Position numbers and translations under genes: made by a program | Assembly: GCA_963776845.1 (NCBI GenBank) | Contig: CAVZOJ010000019.1 | Coordinates: 1-64,000, forward strand | Source: Roseitranquillus sp963776845 | Lineage (GTDB): Bacteria; Pseudomonadota; Alphaproteobacteria; Rhodobacterales; Rhodobacteraceae | Length of the DNA: 64,000 nucleotides | Direction: 5' to 3' | Shown: positions 8,446 to 17,679 of the stretch, piece by piece | Position numbering within the stretch: the stretch's first letter is position 1 | Layout of the letters: the number at the start of each line of letters is the position of its first letter | The notes under the pieces: model-generated | The model's database searches: none | The model's input: only the letters and a program-made list of their open reading frames with translations | Told to the model about the DNA's origin: nothing

Positions 8446-9183
8446 ATGCCGTTGAAGAAGTCCGTCCGTACGATCGTGCGGCGCGCAGCCACGCCGATTG
8501 CCACCCTTCGCGAACTCGGCGATCGTCGGACCCACGTCTACTTCCTGCACATCGGCAAGACTGCGGGCACCCAGATCATACATGTGATCGAACAGGTCAA
8601 TTCCGGAAATGCCGCCTATTTCCTGATCGCGCCGGGCCACGGCCGCAAGCTTCTGACGCTGCCCGACGCCGCGCCCTACTTCTTCTCGATCCGCCGCCCC
8701 GAGAGCCGGTTTCGCTCGGCCTTCTACAGTCGCAAGCGCAAGGGACTGCCGCGCCACCCGGTCGAATGGACCCCGGACGAGGAACGCGCCTTCACCCGGT
8801 TCGAGCATGCCAACGACCTGGCCGAGGCGCTGTTCGCCGAGGGCGATGACGGCCACCAGGCATTCCTCGCGATGAAGTCGATCAGCCACGTCTCGATGAA
8901 CCAGGCTGATTGGTTCGACCGCTCGGGCTACTTCCTCGAGCGGCGTCCGCCGATCTGGATCGTTCGGCAAGAGGCGTTCGACGCCGACCTCGCGGTCCTG
9001 CTCGACCGGCTCGGCCACGAGGGTGGGGTCGAGATCACCCGCGACCCGGCCTCGGCGCATATCAATTCCTACAAGGGGATCCCGCCGCTCTCGGAGAAGG
9101 CGCGTGAGAACCTGCGCGCGTGGTACGCGCAGGACTACGAACTCTACCGCCAGTGCGAGGCCTGGATCGAGGCCAATACCTAG
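8446..9183 (+). CDS. Sulfotransferase-family protein 1
   Basis: A 245-residue protein with a PAPS-binding 5'-phosphosulfate loop, YFLHIGKTAGTQIIHVIEQV, and a 3'-phosphate-binding segment, FFSIRRPESRFRSAFYSRKR. These are the two hallmarks of the cytosolic sulfotransferase fold used on polysaccharides. The ATG at 8446 is preceded by AAGAGG; the frame is open upstream but shows no homologous sequence. It is convergent with the next sulfotransferase gene, the stop codons overlapping by 4 nt. Likely acceptor: an EPS sugar hydroxyl. The donor PAPS would come from genes outside the window. Confidence 0.8.
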   Translation: MPLKKSVRTIVRRAATPIATLRELGDRRTHVYFLHIGKTAGTQIIHVIEQVNSGNAAYFLIAPGHGRKLLTLPDAAPYFFSIRRPESRFRSAFYSRKRKGLPRHPVEWTPDEERAFTRFEHANDLAEALFAEGDDGHQAFLAMKSISHVSMNQADWFDRSGYFLERRPPIWIVRQEAFDADLAVLLDRLGHEGGVEITRDPASAHINSYKGIPPLSEKARENLRAWYAQDYELYRQCEAWIEANT

Positions 9184-10043
9184 CCGGCCGCCGCCTCGGG
9201 CCCTCGCCAGATCTCTCGGGTGACGGGGAAGCGCTCGGCGCAGGCGGCGTAGACCTCGCCATAGGTCTCGCGCACGAAGGCCGCCGTCTCGGGCGCGAGC
9301 CCTTTCGCCTTGGAACTCACGTTGACCTTGTGCTCGACGAAGTCGAGATCAGGCGCGACGCCGAAGAAGGCGCTGAGCCGCTCGACCTCGGGTTCCGTGA
9401 AGATCGTCTCGTAGAAGCCGAAGAACACCTCGTCCGCGTCGAAGACCGCGTCGATCGCAGCCAGCGTATGGTGATACTCGGTCCGCAGGCGTGCCTCGGC
9501 GCCGGTAACGTAGCGGCGGAGCGCCTCGTCCTCGTCGAGGCGGATGTCCACCCCTTCGCGAGGCTTGCCGTCACGCTTGTGCATCCGGACAGCGGAATGG
9601 CAGCGCTCGACCGGGTCCCGCATCAGGAAGAAGGCGCGTATCGGGATGCCGCGCGCGTCGAAGCCCGCGCGGATCTCGCGCAAGGTTTCCGCCGGCAGGG
9701 CGCCGTAGCTCGGGGTGATGTCCCCGGTCAGACGGATGCCGTCCCGGTCAAGCAGCTCCGCGAAATAGTCGAAATACGCTTTGGTATCGCGGCAGAACCG
9801 GCGGCGCAGCGCGTCGGGCCGGGCGTTGCCACCGGTCGCGAGGCGGACCAGCGACTTTGCCCGCGCCAGCGGCGTGAGCGGCGAGAAGTAGCCGAATTCG
9901 GGCACCCGGAGCGCGTCCCAGACGTGGTATTCCTTGATCGCGCCGAAATCCGCCTCCGGCAGGCGGCGGAGGTAGCGGTGCACCCAGCTCGTCGCCGCCT
10001 TCTGCGCGCCGAGCCCCAGGACAAAGGTCTTGTCTGCGGCCAT
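9180..10043 (-). CDS. Sulfotransferase-family protein 2
   Basis: This 287-residue protein opens with FVLGLGAQKAATSWVHRYL, a PAPS-loop motif (GxQKxATSW) typical of the Sulfotransfer_1/3 families. The 3'-phosphate motif is FFLMRDPVERCHSAVRMHKR. The mid-region GDITPSYGALPAETLREI is also common to this family. The start at 10043 lies 11 bp after the flippase stop, so both are likely co-transcribed. Probable role: sulfation of the polymer or its lipid-linked unit before export. Confidence 0.85.
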   Translation of the reverse strand: MAADKTFVLGLGAQKAATSWVHRYLRRLPEADFGAIKEYHVWDALRVPEFGYFSPLTPLARAKSLVRLATGGNARPDALRRRFCRDTKAYFDYFAELLDRDGIRLTGDITPSYGALPAETLREIRAGFDARGIPIRAFFLMRDPVERCHSAVRMHKRDGKPREGVDIRLDEDEALRRYVTGAEARLRTEYHHTLAAIDAVFDADEVFFGFYETIFTEPEVERLSAFFGVAPDLDFVEHKVNVSSKAKGLAPETAAFVRETYGEVYAACAERFPVTREIWRGPEAAAG

Positions 10044-10054
10044 CCCTCGTCCCT

Positions 10055-11407
10055 TCAGAAGAGCGGCGGCACCAGAACCGCGTAGGCCAGCGCGATCGCC
10101 GCGAGGTTCAGTACATCGACCTTGAGCGTCGCGTAGCCTCGACGGACCGCGATGCTGGCCGAGAATGCGAAGACCAAGAGCAGCGCCACCGCGTCCGCGA
10201 GCAGCATTCCCACCACGCCGCCGATATAGAAGCCCACGATCGCCCCGCCGATCCTGAGCGCGCTTGAGGTGCCGGTGACGAAGGCATGGACCCGGCTGTC
10301 GCCGAGTGCGAGCAGCGTCTTCTGGTAAATGAGCGGCAGCACCGCGATCGCGTTGGCGAGCGACATCATTGTCAGGTAGGGGCCCGCTGAGAGGTAGCGG
10401 TCGTCGTAGAGCAGTGCGATCATCGGTTGAGCGATCGCCGCGATGGCGATGAAGCCGGGCGTCGAGAACATCGTCTGCAGGGTGCGGATCTTGGCGGCGG
10501 TCGCCTGGAGCTTGCGTGGTCGCGCGCGTACCACCTCGGACAGGACCGGGTAGGCGACGCCCTTCAGCACCGCCTGCACCAGCTCGCCGATGAGCCAGCC
10601 GAACATCATCGCGATGTGCAGGAACGCCAGCGTCTCGAGGTCGGTGAGGTAGCCGCGGACCCCCTGGATGCCCCGCTGGCCAAGAAAGGTGAAGAGCGTG
10701 GCGACCAGAACCCAGCGGCCGAACGTAACGATCTCGGTCAGAACCGAGCGGTCCCACATGAAGCGATGATTGGGCGAGGGCAGGATCAGGTGACTGAGCA
10801 CAACCACCACGATGGCGCCCGCGAGGTTGCCCCAGGCCAAGCCCCAGACCGACTGGAAGGCCACCGCAAAGCCCACCATCACCACGGCGTTCGCAACTTG
10901 GCCCGCAAGTTGCAGCGTGACCAGCCGCCCCAACGATAGCCGTCGCTCCATGATTGCGCGCTGGATCGAACCGAAGCCGCCGATCAGCGGCGCGAAGGCC
11001 ATGACCAGAATCAGCGGTGCCAGCATCGGCTGGTCGTAGAGCCAGGCGTAGGGCCAGGCAAAGATCAGCGCGAGCAGCGTGACCCAACCTCCGCGGACGA
11101 TCTGCAAGGTCCACGAGGTGGCTTGGAACACCGGATCTTCGGCGCGCGTCGAGCGCACCAGCGACGCCTTGATGCCGACGTCGCTCATCAGCTGCAGTCC
11201 GGTTATGAATACCGAGACCAGCGCCATCAGGCCGAACGCTTCCGGGTAGAGGATGCGCGTCAGGATCAGGTTGGCGCCGAGCTGCATCACCTTGGAGCCG
11301 CCGAACGAGACGAAGGTCAGGACCGTCGCCCGAAGCGAACGGGCCCGAAGGTGGCTGCCGTCGAATAGCGCCCTGAACTTGAGGGCATGTTCCTTGACCA
11401 AGATCAT
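10055..11407 (-). CDS. Oligosaccharide flippase (MOP/PST family), copy 1
   Basis: A 450-residue polytopic membrane protein with about 12-14 hydrophobic segments. It has the opening ARSLRATVLTFVSFGGSKVM and LGANLILTRILYPEAFGLMA typical of Wzx/PST flippases that move undecaprenyl-linked repeat units across the inner membrane. It is the same length as, and shares long identical runs with, the copy at 61731-63083 (for example YQKTLLALG, VTGTSSALRI, GMLLADA). ATG 11407 is the family-like start; an upstream ATG at 11428 adds seven residues. It is divergent from the epimerase gene at 11667. Confidence 0.88.
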   Translation of the reverse strand: MILVKEHALKFRALFDGSHLRARSLRATVLTFVSFGGSKVMQLGANLILTRILYPEAFGLMALVSVFITGLQLMSDVGIKASLVRSTRAEDPVFQATSWTLQIVRGGWVTLLALIFAWPYAWLYDQPMLAPLILVMAFAPLIGGFGSIQRAIMERRLSLGRLVTLQLAGQVANAVVMVGFAVAFQSVWGLAWGNLAGAIVVVVLSHLILPSPNHRFMWDRSVLTEIVTFGRWVLVATLFTFLGQRGIQGVRGYLTDLETLAFLHIAMMFGWLIGELVQAVLKGVAYPVLSEVVRARPRKLQATAAKIRTLQTMFSTPGFIAIAAIAQPMIALLYDDRYLSAGPYLTMMSLANAIAVLPLIYQKTLLALGDSRVHAFVTGTSSALRIGGAIVGFYIGGVVGMLLADAVALLLVFAFSASIAVRRGYATLKVDVLNLAAIALAYAVLVPPLF

Positions 11408-11666
11408 CTTTACTCCAGTGAAGACCACTGACGACCGTCGCCGGCGATCTCATCGCATACCCTTCTTGACAAGTCTTTGCTGCCGATGCCCTGCACCCGT
11501 CTGAAGCGCAAGTCTTGTCCGCGGGGTGCCTACGCCACAGGCAGATGGAGCGTCGGCGCGTGCACACCCATCACCGGCAGGGGGAGCTTGCCATTCCCGG
11601 TGCGGCTCTGGCACCACCGCGGAATGGCGCCGATCCCGCGTCGTCGTTCCCCGGAAGGCCCGGCCC

Positions 11667-12698
11667 ATGTCTCGTGCTCCCGACCATGATGCCCGTCCCC
11701 GCGCCCTGGTCACCGGATCGGCGGGGTTCGTCGGCCGCGCGGTCGCCTCCCGGCTGATTGCGGCGGGTTGGCAGGTGACTGGCCTCGACGCGATGACCGA
11801 CTACTACGACGTGGGGCTGAAGCGCGCCCGCCACGCCACGCTCGAGGGGCCCGCCTTCCGCGCCGTCGAGGCGCGGATCGAGACGCCCGGCGTGCTCGAG
11901 GGCCTGATGGCAGAGGAACGGCCCGAGATCGTCGTCCACCTCGCCGCGCAGGCCGGCGTGCGCTACTCGATCGAGGCGCCCGAGACCTACCTCGACGCCA
12001 ACATCACCGGCACGTTTCGCCTGCTCGAGGCCGCTCGTGCCACGCCGCCGCGACACCTGCTCCTGGCCTCGACCTCCTCGGTCTACGGGGCCAACACCGA
12101 GATGCCCTACGCCGAGACCGACAAGTGCGACACCCAGATGTCGTTCTACGCCGCGACCAAGAAGGCGAACGAGGCGATGGCGCACAGCTACGCGCACCTC
12201 TACGGCCTGCCCGTCACCATGTTTCGCTTCTTTACCGTCTACGGGCCCTGGGGGCGGCCCGACATGGCGCCGTGGAAGTTCGTAAAGGCCGCCTTCGAGG
12301 GGCAGCCGATCGACGTCTACAACGACGGGCGGATGCGGCGCGACTTCACCTATATCGACGATCTCGCCGACGCGGTCGGGGCGCTCGGCGAGGTGGCCCC
12401 GGTCCGCCCCGACGGGCCGGTGCCCGAGGGGGACAGCCTGTCGCCGGTGGCGCCGTTCCGGATCGTCAACATCGGCAATTCCGAGCCGGTGGAGTTGATG
12501 GACTTCATCGCCGCGGTCGAGGCGGCGACGGGGTGCGCGATCGAGAAGCGGATGCTGCCGATGCAGCCGGGCGACGTGCCCGCGACCTGGGCTTCGACCA
12601 GGCTTCTCGAGCGGCTGACCGGCCGTTGCCCGGCGACGCCCGTCGCCGAGGGGGTTCGCCGCTTCGTCGCCTGGTACCGGCAGTACACCGGGAGCTGA
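11667..12698 (+). CDS. NAD-dependent epimerase, UDP-glucuronate 4-epimerase type
   Basis: A 343-residue extended SDR enzyme. RALVTGSAGFVGRAVASRL is the NAD-binding motif; LASTSSVYGANTEMPYAE and FYAATKKANE give the Ser and YxxxK catalytic residues. VHLAAQAGVRYSIEAP and FTVYGPWGRPDMAPWKFVKA are characteristic of UDP-GlcA 4-epimerases, which make UDP-galacturonate, rather than plain GalE. GGAAGG precedes the ATG at 11667. With ugd 2.5 kb downstream this gives a route UDP-Glc to UDP-GlcA to UDP-GalA. Substrate is inferred from motifs; an amino-sugar variant is possible. Confidence 0.82.
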   Translation: MSRAPDHDARPRALVTGSAGFVGRAVASRLIAAGWQVTGLDAMTDYYDVGLKRARHATLEGPAFRAVEARIETPGVLEGLMAEERPEIVVHLAAQAGVRYSIEAPETYLDANITGTFRLLEAARATPPRHLLLASTSSVYGANTEMPYAETDKCDTQMSFYAATKKANEAMAHSYAHLYGLPVTMFRFFTVYGPWGRPDMAPWKFVKAAFEGQPIDVYNDGRMRRDFTYIDDLADAVGALGEVAPVRPDGPVPEGDSLSPVAPFRIVNIGNSEPVELMDFIAAVEAATGCAIEKRMLPMQPGDVPATWASTRLLERLTGRCPATPVAEGVRRFVAWYRQYTGS

Positions 12699-12713
12699 GG
12701 CCGATCGGCCTCA
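12696..12713. terminator. Palindrome between convergent genes
   Basis: TGAGGCCGATCGGCCTCA is a perfect palindrome that begins in the epimerase stop codon and ends one base before the stop of the opposing sulfotransferase. It can form a GC-rich hairpin in both transcripts but lacks a T tract, so its strength as a terminator is uncertain. Confidence 0.45.
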
Positions 12714-12714
12714 C

Positions 12715-13650
12715 TCAGAGCGGATAGAGCTCGGTCAGCGGCGAATCCTCCAGAACGCGGCCAAGCTGCTCGTTCACCAGATCGGCCGGCAGGGCGTCGG
12801 TATGTGCCTTGGCAAAGAGGACGTTCTTGAGCCCTGCGAGCCGCGCACGGTGGCGCTCCTCGAAGGAGAGGCCGGCGAACTCGTAGGCGCGCTGCGCCTG
12901 GGCCACGGTATCCTCCGAGATCTCCTCGTAGCGAAACAGCATGTAATGCTCGAGCTCGTGCCGCGCGGTATAGAGCGGCTCGTTGGCGCCGCGCCAGATC
13001 CAGAGCTCGCCGTAGATCAGGTTCTCCATGCTGTAGATGTCGGGCAGCGGGTCGCGGCCGAAATGGGTCAGCACGCTCGACGCCTTGGCCTGCACCTCGG
13101 CGTAGACGTTCTGGGGCGTCTCGCGCTTGCGGCGCACGAAGCGGTTGTACCAGGAATTCAGGTAGTCCTGCGGTCGGCGGATGTTGTGGATGATGTACTG
13201 GTCGGGCTGGCTGTCGTGATTGGCGAGGTACCACGACGCAGTGCTGCCGATCTTGAGAACGGGGATGATCCTGTCGGTCGCCGACGCCTTCAGGAAATAC
13301 CCCGGCAGCTCCCATTCCTTGCCGCCCATCCCGAGCGCGGCGCGGACGCGCCCGCGCTTCATCACCGCGTCGGCGAGGCGACCCATGCCGGGCCGGTAGT
13401 ACACCTTGTCGGGGGCGTCGAACCGGTCGCGGCCGCTCTTGCGGGTCCGCGCGGCGTGCACCGCCGCTTCCCAGCGCTGCAGGAAGTCCCCCGGGAGGTC
13501 CTCGGCGGCCTCGGGTCTCGGCAGCTTCCGGAAATCGGTGTCGAGCGCCTGCAGCTCGTTGCGGCAGTTGGTCAGCTCGTGCTGATCGAGGACGTCGAGC
13601 ATCCGGTTCGATCCCGACCGCCCCGAAGAATAGATCACGATGTACTTCAC
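12715..13650 (-). CDS. Sulfotransferase-like protein 3
   Basis: A 311-residue protein whose N-terminus KYIVIYSSGRSGSNRMLDVLD matches the phosphosulfate-binding loop of Stf0-like and related sulfotransferases (SSGRSGS). A later IHNIRRPQDYLNSWYNRFVR is in the position of the 3'-phosphate motif. The middle part GKEWELPGYFLKAS and DSQPDQYIIHNIR is less familiar. The start is GTG 13650; nothing family-like lies upstream in the frame. It is transcribed toward the convergent epimerase gene. Confidence 0.72.
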   Translation of the reverse strand: MKYIVIYSSGRSGSNRMLDVLDQHELTNCRNELQALDTDFRKLPRPEAAEDLPGDFLQRWEAAVHAARTRKSGRDRFDAPDKVYYRPGMGRLADAVMKRGRVRAALGMGGKEWELPGYFLKASATDRIIPVLKIGSTASWYLANHDSQPDQYIIHNIRRPQDYLNSWYNRFVRRKRETPQNVYAEVQAKASSVLTHFGRDPLPDIYSMENLIYGELWIWRGANEPLYTARHELEHYMLFRYEEISEDTVAQAQRAYEFAGLSFEERHRARLAGLKNVLFAKAHTDALPADLVNEQLGRVLEDSPLTELYPL

Positions 13651-13757
13651 GACGCCAAACCTTGTGTGTTTCCGGTCGGATGACGGGTGCATCTTTGCAT
13701 GGCCCGCGCCGGGAGGCGAGCGGTGCAGCGCGGCGCCGTTCGTCATGCAGGTGCCGT

Positions 13758-13799
13758 AAAAAGCAGATACCCCGACGCGGTCGCGACGGGGTATCTGCT
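13758..13799 (-). terminator. Rho-independent terminator of VPLPA-CTERM gene 2
   Basis: AGCAGATACCCCG (13762-13774) pairs perfectly with CGGGGTATCTGCT (13787-13799). On the minus strand the hairpin is followed by TTTT, the expected polarity for the gene ending at 13836. It is one of the strongest hairpins in the window. Confidence 0.8.
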
Positions 13800-13835
13800 G
13801 TTCGAGCTTCCGGTCTTCGGAAAGCGAGGAGGTCC

Positions 13836-14400
13836 TCAGACGGCCTTGCGGCGGCGTCCGACCCAGCCGAGCAGGCCGAAACCGGCAGCGGCCATCGGCA
13901 GGGCGGCCGGCAGCGGAACCGGGGCGAGGACGAACGAGTCGGTGCCACCCGAGCTCGAGTAGGAGATCGTGAAGCTGTCGCCCACGCCGAGCCTCGAAGA
14001 GGAGAACGTCGCCTTTCCGGTGACGTTGTCGAAGGCCGACCCGACCCGCTGTCGATCGTGCCGAGGACCCCGTCCGCGAAGGTCGACACGCTGAAGACGC
14101 CGCGTCGACTGCGGAGAAGCCGAGCAGGCGGAATGACTTGCCCGACACCAAAGTCAGGTGATCGTGCCCGGGTCTGCGTCGTCGTTCGGAACCGGCCGCG
14201 ACTTGCGGCTTTCCTGCAGCGCGAGGACGTTCCCCGCGATGCCGTTCTGTCCCTGAATGCCGCCGGTGAGGTTGCCCACGCCGTGCACGATGTCGCCGTT
14301 GCACCCGTCGCTGCTACCGTACGTCGAAGTCGATGGTGACCGCGGCTGCCGGACCGGCCAGGGCCGTCCCCACGAGTCCAGCCATTACTAAGGCTTTCAT
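13836..14400 (-). pseudogene. Secreted VPLPA-CTERM protein 2, multiply frameshifted
   Basis: The start at 14400 gives a signal peptide, MKALVMAGLVGTALAGPAAA, followed by VTIDFDV. The end is a clear sorting tail: APVPLPAALP, a hydrophobic stretch AAAGFGLLGWV, then GRRRKAV. Between them coding sense jumps frame several times: NGDIVHGVGNLTGGIQG, HLTLVSGKSFRLLGFSAVDA, GVFSVSTFADGVLGTID and SFTISYSSSGGTDSF lie in different frames. At least four indels are needed. The intact ends and terminator suggest a real, probably functional gene with poor sequence quality, but decay cannot be excluded. Expected location: outer surface or matrix. Confidence 0.75.
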
Positions 14401-14509
14401 TACCCAAAACTCCAAAAGAGGAATCTACCTGTCCCCCCCGGATCAAATCACGAAAGATTTCGTCAATTATGTTCAGGATGGTTTCGCCCCTGCATAATCC
14501 TCTAGAGAT

Positions 14510-15100
14510 ATGATAATGAAAGATATTATATCGTGCGCCGGGGCGCGGTGGTCCATCGGGATCGGGGATCCGAACCTCGCCGGTTGGGTCACCGTCATGG
14601 CCTATGCGCTGGCGTCGGTGCTGGCGTTCAGGGCCGCTGCGATACGCGACCGAATCACCTTGGCCGAGCGGACGTTCTGGGTGCTTGCGGGCCTCGGGCT
14701 TGCGTTCCTCGCGGTCAACAAGCAACTCGACCTGCAGAGCCTGCTGACCGACGCCGGCCGCTGCGCGGCGCGGCTGCAGGGCTGGTACGGGATGCGCCGG
14801 GCGGTGCAGCTCGACTTCATCCTGGCGATGGTCGGCGCCGGCGTCCTGGGCGGCCTCACGGCGCTCTGGATCCTGCGCGGCACGTTGAGGCGCACCGGGG
14901 TCGCACTGCTCGGCCTCGTCTGGATCACCAGCTTCGTGCTGGTGCGCGCGGCGGGGTTCCACCACGTCGACAGCCTGATCGGCCTGCGCGTCGCGGGGAT
15001 GCGGCTCAACTGGGTGTTCGAACTCGGCGGCATCGCCGTCTTCATTTTCGGCGTCGCGCTCGCCGTGGCCTCAGGGCGGCGCCACGGGGCGGGCCGCTAA
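14510..15100 (+). CDS. Conserved membrane protein of unknown function
   Basis: A 196-residue protein with four or five transmembrane segments (LAGWVTVMAYALASVLAF, TFWVLAGLGLAFLAV, FILAMVGAGVLGGLTALWIL, VALLGLVWITSFVLVRA, VFELGGIAVFIFGVALAVA). The soluble stretch LNKQLDLQSLLT-like (NKQLDLQSLLTDAGRCAARL) and the ARWSIGIGDP opening recur in similar proteins of roseobacters as far as I recall, where no function is known. It is divergent from VPLPA-CTERM gene 2 and 77 bp ahead of ugd, so it may be first in an operon with ugd. Confidence 0.7.
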   Translation: MIMKDIISCAGARWSIGIGDPNLAGWVTVMAYALASVLAFRAAAIRDRITLAERTFWVLAGLGLAFLAVNKQLDLQSLLTDAGRCAARLQGWYGMRRAVQLDFILAMVGAGVLGGLTALWILRGTLRRTGVALLGLVWITSFVLVRAAGFHHVDSLIGLRVAGMRLNWVFELGGIAVFIFGVALAVASGRRHGAGR

Positions 15101-15177
15101 CTCTGCCGGTGCGGCGTCGTTGACAGTGCCGCTCGAAATGACACAGGCCCCCTGCGAACAGCGACGGAGCGTGGGTG

Positions 15178-16482
15178 ATGAAGATTGCGATGATCGGGAC
15201 GGGATACGTGGGTCTCGTTTCAGGGGTGTGTTTCTCCGACTTCGGCCACGAGGTGGTCTGCGTCGACAAGAACCCTGAGAAGATCGAGATGCTCGAGCGC
15301 GGCGAAGTACCGATCTACGAGCCCGGCCTCGACCGGCTGATGGCGCGCAACGTCGAGGCGGGGCGGCTGTCCTTCACCGGCGACCTCGCGGCCGCGGTCG
15401 ACGGCGCCGACGCGGTGTTCATCGCGGTCGGCACGCCGACGCGGCGGGGCGACGGCCATGCCGATCTCACCTACGTCTATGCCGCGGCCGAGGAGATCGG
15501 GCGGGCGCTGACCGGCTATGCGGTGGTGGTGACCAAGTCGACCGTGCCCGTGGGCACCAATCTCAAGGTTCGCGACATCATCCGCGAGGCGGTCCCGGAG
15601 GCGGAGTTCGACGTCGCCTCCAACCCCGAGTTCCTGCGTGAGGGGGCCGCGATCGACGACTTCATGCGCCCCGACCGGGTGGTCGTGGGCGTCGAGAGCG
15701 ATCGTGCGGCGGGTGTGATGAACGACATCTACCGCCCGCTCTTCCTGCGCGACTTTCCGGTCGTGACCACCGACATCGCCAGCGCCGAGATGATCAAGTA
15801 CGCCGCGAATGCGTTCCTCGCGACCAAGATCACCTTCATCAACGAGATCGCGATGCTGTGCGAGCGGGTCGGTGCCGACGTCAAGGAGGTGTCCAAGGGC
15901 ATCGGCCTCGATGGCCGGATCGGCAACAAGTTCCTGCACGCCGGTCCCGGCTATGGCGGGTCGTGCTTTCCCAAGGACACCAGCGCGCTGGCCCGCATCG
16001 GCCAGGAGCACGGCGTGCCGATGCGCATCACCGAGGCGGTGATCGCGGTCAACGATGCGGTCCGCCGGCGCATGGTCGACAAGGTGCTCGACCTCGCGGG
16101 CGGGTCCGTGAACGGCAAGACGATCGCGGTGCTCGGCGTCACCTTCAAGCCCAACACCGACGACATGCGCGACGCGCCGTCGCTGACCATCGTCCCCGCC
16201 CTCGTCGGTGGCGGCGCCAAGGTCCGCGTTGTCGACCCCCAAGGCCGGCGCGAGGGCGAGGCGATGCTGCCCGGCGTCACCTGGATGGACGATCCCTACG
16301 CCGCCGCCGAAGGCGCCGAGGCGCTGGTGATCCTCACCGAGTGGAACGAGTTCCGGGCCCTCGACCTCTCACGCCTCGCCGGCGTCATGGCGACGCCGCG
16401 GATGGCGGACCTGCGCAACGTGTACGCCCCTTCGGACGTCCGCGAGGCGGGCTTCGAGGCCTACGCCGCCGTCGGCCGCTGA
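15178..16482 (+). CDS. ugd: UDP-glucose 6-dehydrogenase
   Basis: Oxidises UDP-glucose to UDP-glucuronate with two NAD. The 434-residue protein starts MKIAMIGTGYVGLVSGVCFS, the NAD-binding motif. VVTKSTVPVGTNLKVRDI and NPEFLREGAAIDDF are the central-domain signatures. PGYGGSCFPKDTSALARI holds the catalytic Cys near residue 263. The C-terminal UDP-binding domain includes VLGVTFKPNTDDMRDAPS. The ATG at 15178 follows GGAG with eight-base spacing, preferred over the GTG three bases upstream. It is the entry point for all the uronic-acid and pentose branches encoded nearby. Confidence 0.95.
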   Translation: MKIAMIGTGYVGLVSGVCFSDFGHEVVCVDKNPEKIEMLERGEVPIYEPGLDRLMARNVEAGRLSFTGDLAAAVDGADAVFIAVGTPTRRGDGHADLTYVYAAAEEIGRALTGYAVVVTKSTVPVGTNLKVRDIIREAVPEAEFDVASNPEFLREGAAIDDFMRPDRVVVGVESDRAAGVMNDIYRPLFLRDFPVVTTDIASAEMIKYAANAFLATKITFINEIAMLCERVGADVKEVSKGIGLDGRIGNKFLHAGPGYGGSCFPKDTSALARIGQEHGVPMRITEAVIAVNDAVRRRMVDKVLDLAGGSVNGKTIAVLGVTFKPNTDDMRDAPSLTIVPALVGGGAKVRVVDPQGRREGEAMLPGVTWMDDPYAAAEGAEALVILTEWNEFRALDLSRLAGVMATPRMADLRNVYAPSDVREAGFEAYAAVGR

Positions 16483-16591
16483 GCCCTTCGCCAGCCGGAG
16501 AGTCGAGATCGGGGGCCGGGCAGGGCGGTCTCGGCCTCGAGTCTCCGGCAGACGCGCACGCGCCTGCTCGTGCACCAGCGCGGATGCAGCG

Positions 16592-17593
16592 TCAGCGTCG
16601 AACCAGGCTGCGTCCCCAGGATTCGAACTGGTTCGCACCGATGAGGGTCCGCGCGATGCCTCCGCCCAGCCGGCGGCGCAGGGCGGTCAACTCGAGCGGG
16701 TATCCGCACCGCGTCATGGTGTCCCCGCAGATGGCCTCGATCATCGCGAGTTCCGTCGGGTTCAGGATCTCGCGCCAGCGTCCCAAACTCGCGTCCGAGA
16801 TCGCGTTGGCGGCCCGGGCTTCGTGTTCGGCGACCCAGCCATCCCACGCTCCGGACTTCGGGGCCGACGACTGCGCCCCGCGAACGTCGTCCCGACGGGT
16901 GAGCAGGGCGGGATCGAAATCCTCTCCGATGTGCCGGCACACCTCGCCCAGGACCTCCTCGGGCTCCTTCACGAGAGCCTCGTAGCTCACCACCAGCACG
17001 CGCGGGTCCTGCTCGGCTGCCGGGACGTACTCGCCGTAGATGCGCTGCCAGCCGCGAGACTGCCCCGCGACATGATAGGTACGACTGCGCCGCACGATCG
17101 GCGCCAGCCTCGCTGCCGGCTCCATCTGCTCGCGCACCCAGGGGGTCGCCAGAGCCGAGGCGGCGATGGCTCTCGGATCGCGGCGGATGGCGATGAGGCG
17201 GGCATCGGGGAACCATTCGAGCAGGCGCTTCCAGTAGCGATAATGGCCCGGCGTCTTTTCCCCCACGCGCGGCTTGCGGTTCGTCTCGCCGTAGGCGGCG
17301 AGCATCGCGGCGAATACCGAGCGGAAGCTCGGCGGCCCGGACGCCGAGGCCATCTGCAGGACCAGCTCGTCGCTCACGCCGAGATCGAGGAAGCGACTCC
17401 ACCGGATCAGACTGGTCCAGAAGGCCGCGAAGTCGGCGGGCCTGTCGCTGTCGCGCGCGCCGTGGCGGTCCGCGAATTTCAGGTAGTGCGTCTCTGGCGT
17501 CACGGCGATGCGGGAATGCGCCGAGAGAGCCGTTCTCAGCAGCGTCGTCCCCGAGCGTCCTGCGCCCACGATGAAGATGGGAGCTTCGAGCAT
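16592..17593 (-). CDS. Sulfotransferase-family protein 4
   Basis: A 333-residue protein with a textbook PAPS loop, PIFIVGAGRSGTTLLRTAL, followed by THYLKFAD. The 3'-phosphate segment is RLIAIRRDPRAIAASALATP. RVLVVSYEALVKEPEEVLGEV is the usual family motif linking the substrate-binding region. It resembles the Sulfotransfer_3 group acting on carbohydrates. The ATG at 17593 has only a weak purine stretch before it (GCGAAAAA). It lies about 90 bp downstream of a membrane protein gene on the same strand. Confidence 0.88.
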   Translation of the reverse strand: MLEAPIFIVGAGRSGTTLLRTALSAHSRIAVTPETHYLKFADRHGARDSDRPADFAAFWTSLIRWSRFLDLGVSDELVLQMASASGPPSFRSVFAAMLAAYGETNRKPRVGEKTPGHYRYWKRLLEWFPDARLIAIRRDPRAIAASALATPWVREQMEPAARLAPIVRRSRTYHVAGQSRGWQRIYGEYVPAAEQDPRVLVVSYEALVKEPEEVLGEVCRHIGEDFDPALLTRRDDVRGAQSSAPKSGAWDGWVAEHEARAANAISDASLGRWREILNPTELAMIEAICGDTMTRCGYPLELTALRRRLGGGIARTLIGANQFESWGRSLVRR

Positions 17594-17679
17594 TTTTTCG
17601 CGATGATCCTTGAGCCTCTGGCCGGCCGCCCCGGCCACGGTATCGAGTGCGGGTCGGGCGGCGTGCGCCCGGATCACCG

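Noticed and set aside
9180..11567. 795-codon fusion of flippase region and sulfotransferase
   Set aside because: Only the last 287 codons carry sulfotransferase motifs; the upstream portion is a shadow of the flippase gene in another frame.
12350..14965. Minus-strand frame of 871 codons
   Set aside because: It crosses the sulfotransferase and VPLPA-CTERM genes in the wrong frame; motifs lie in other frames.
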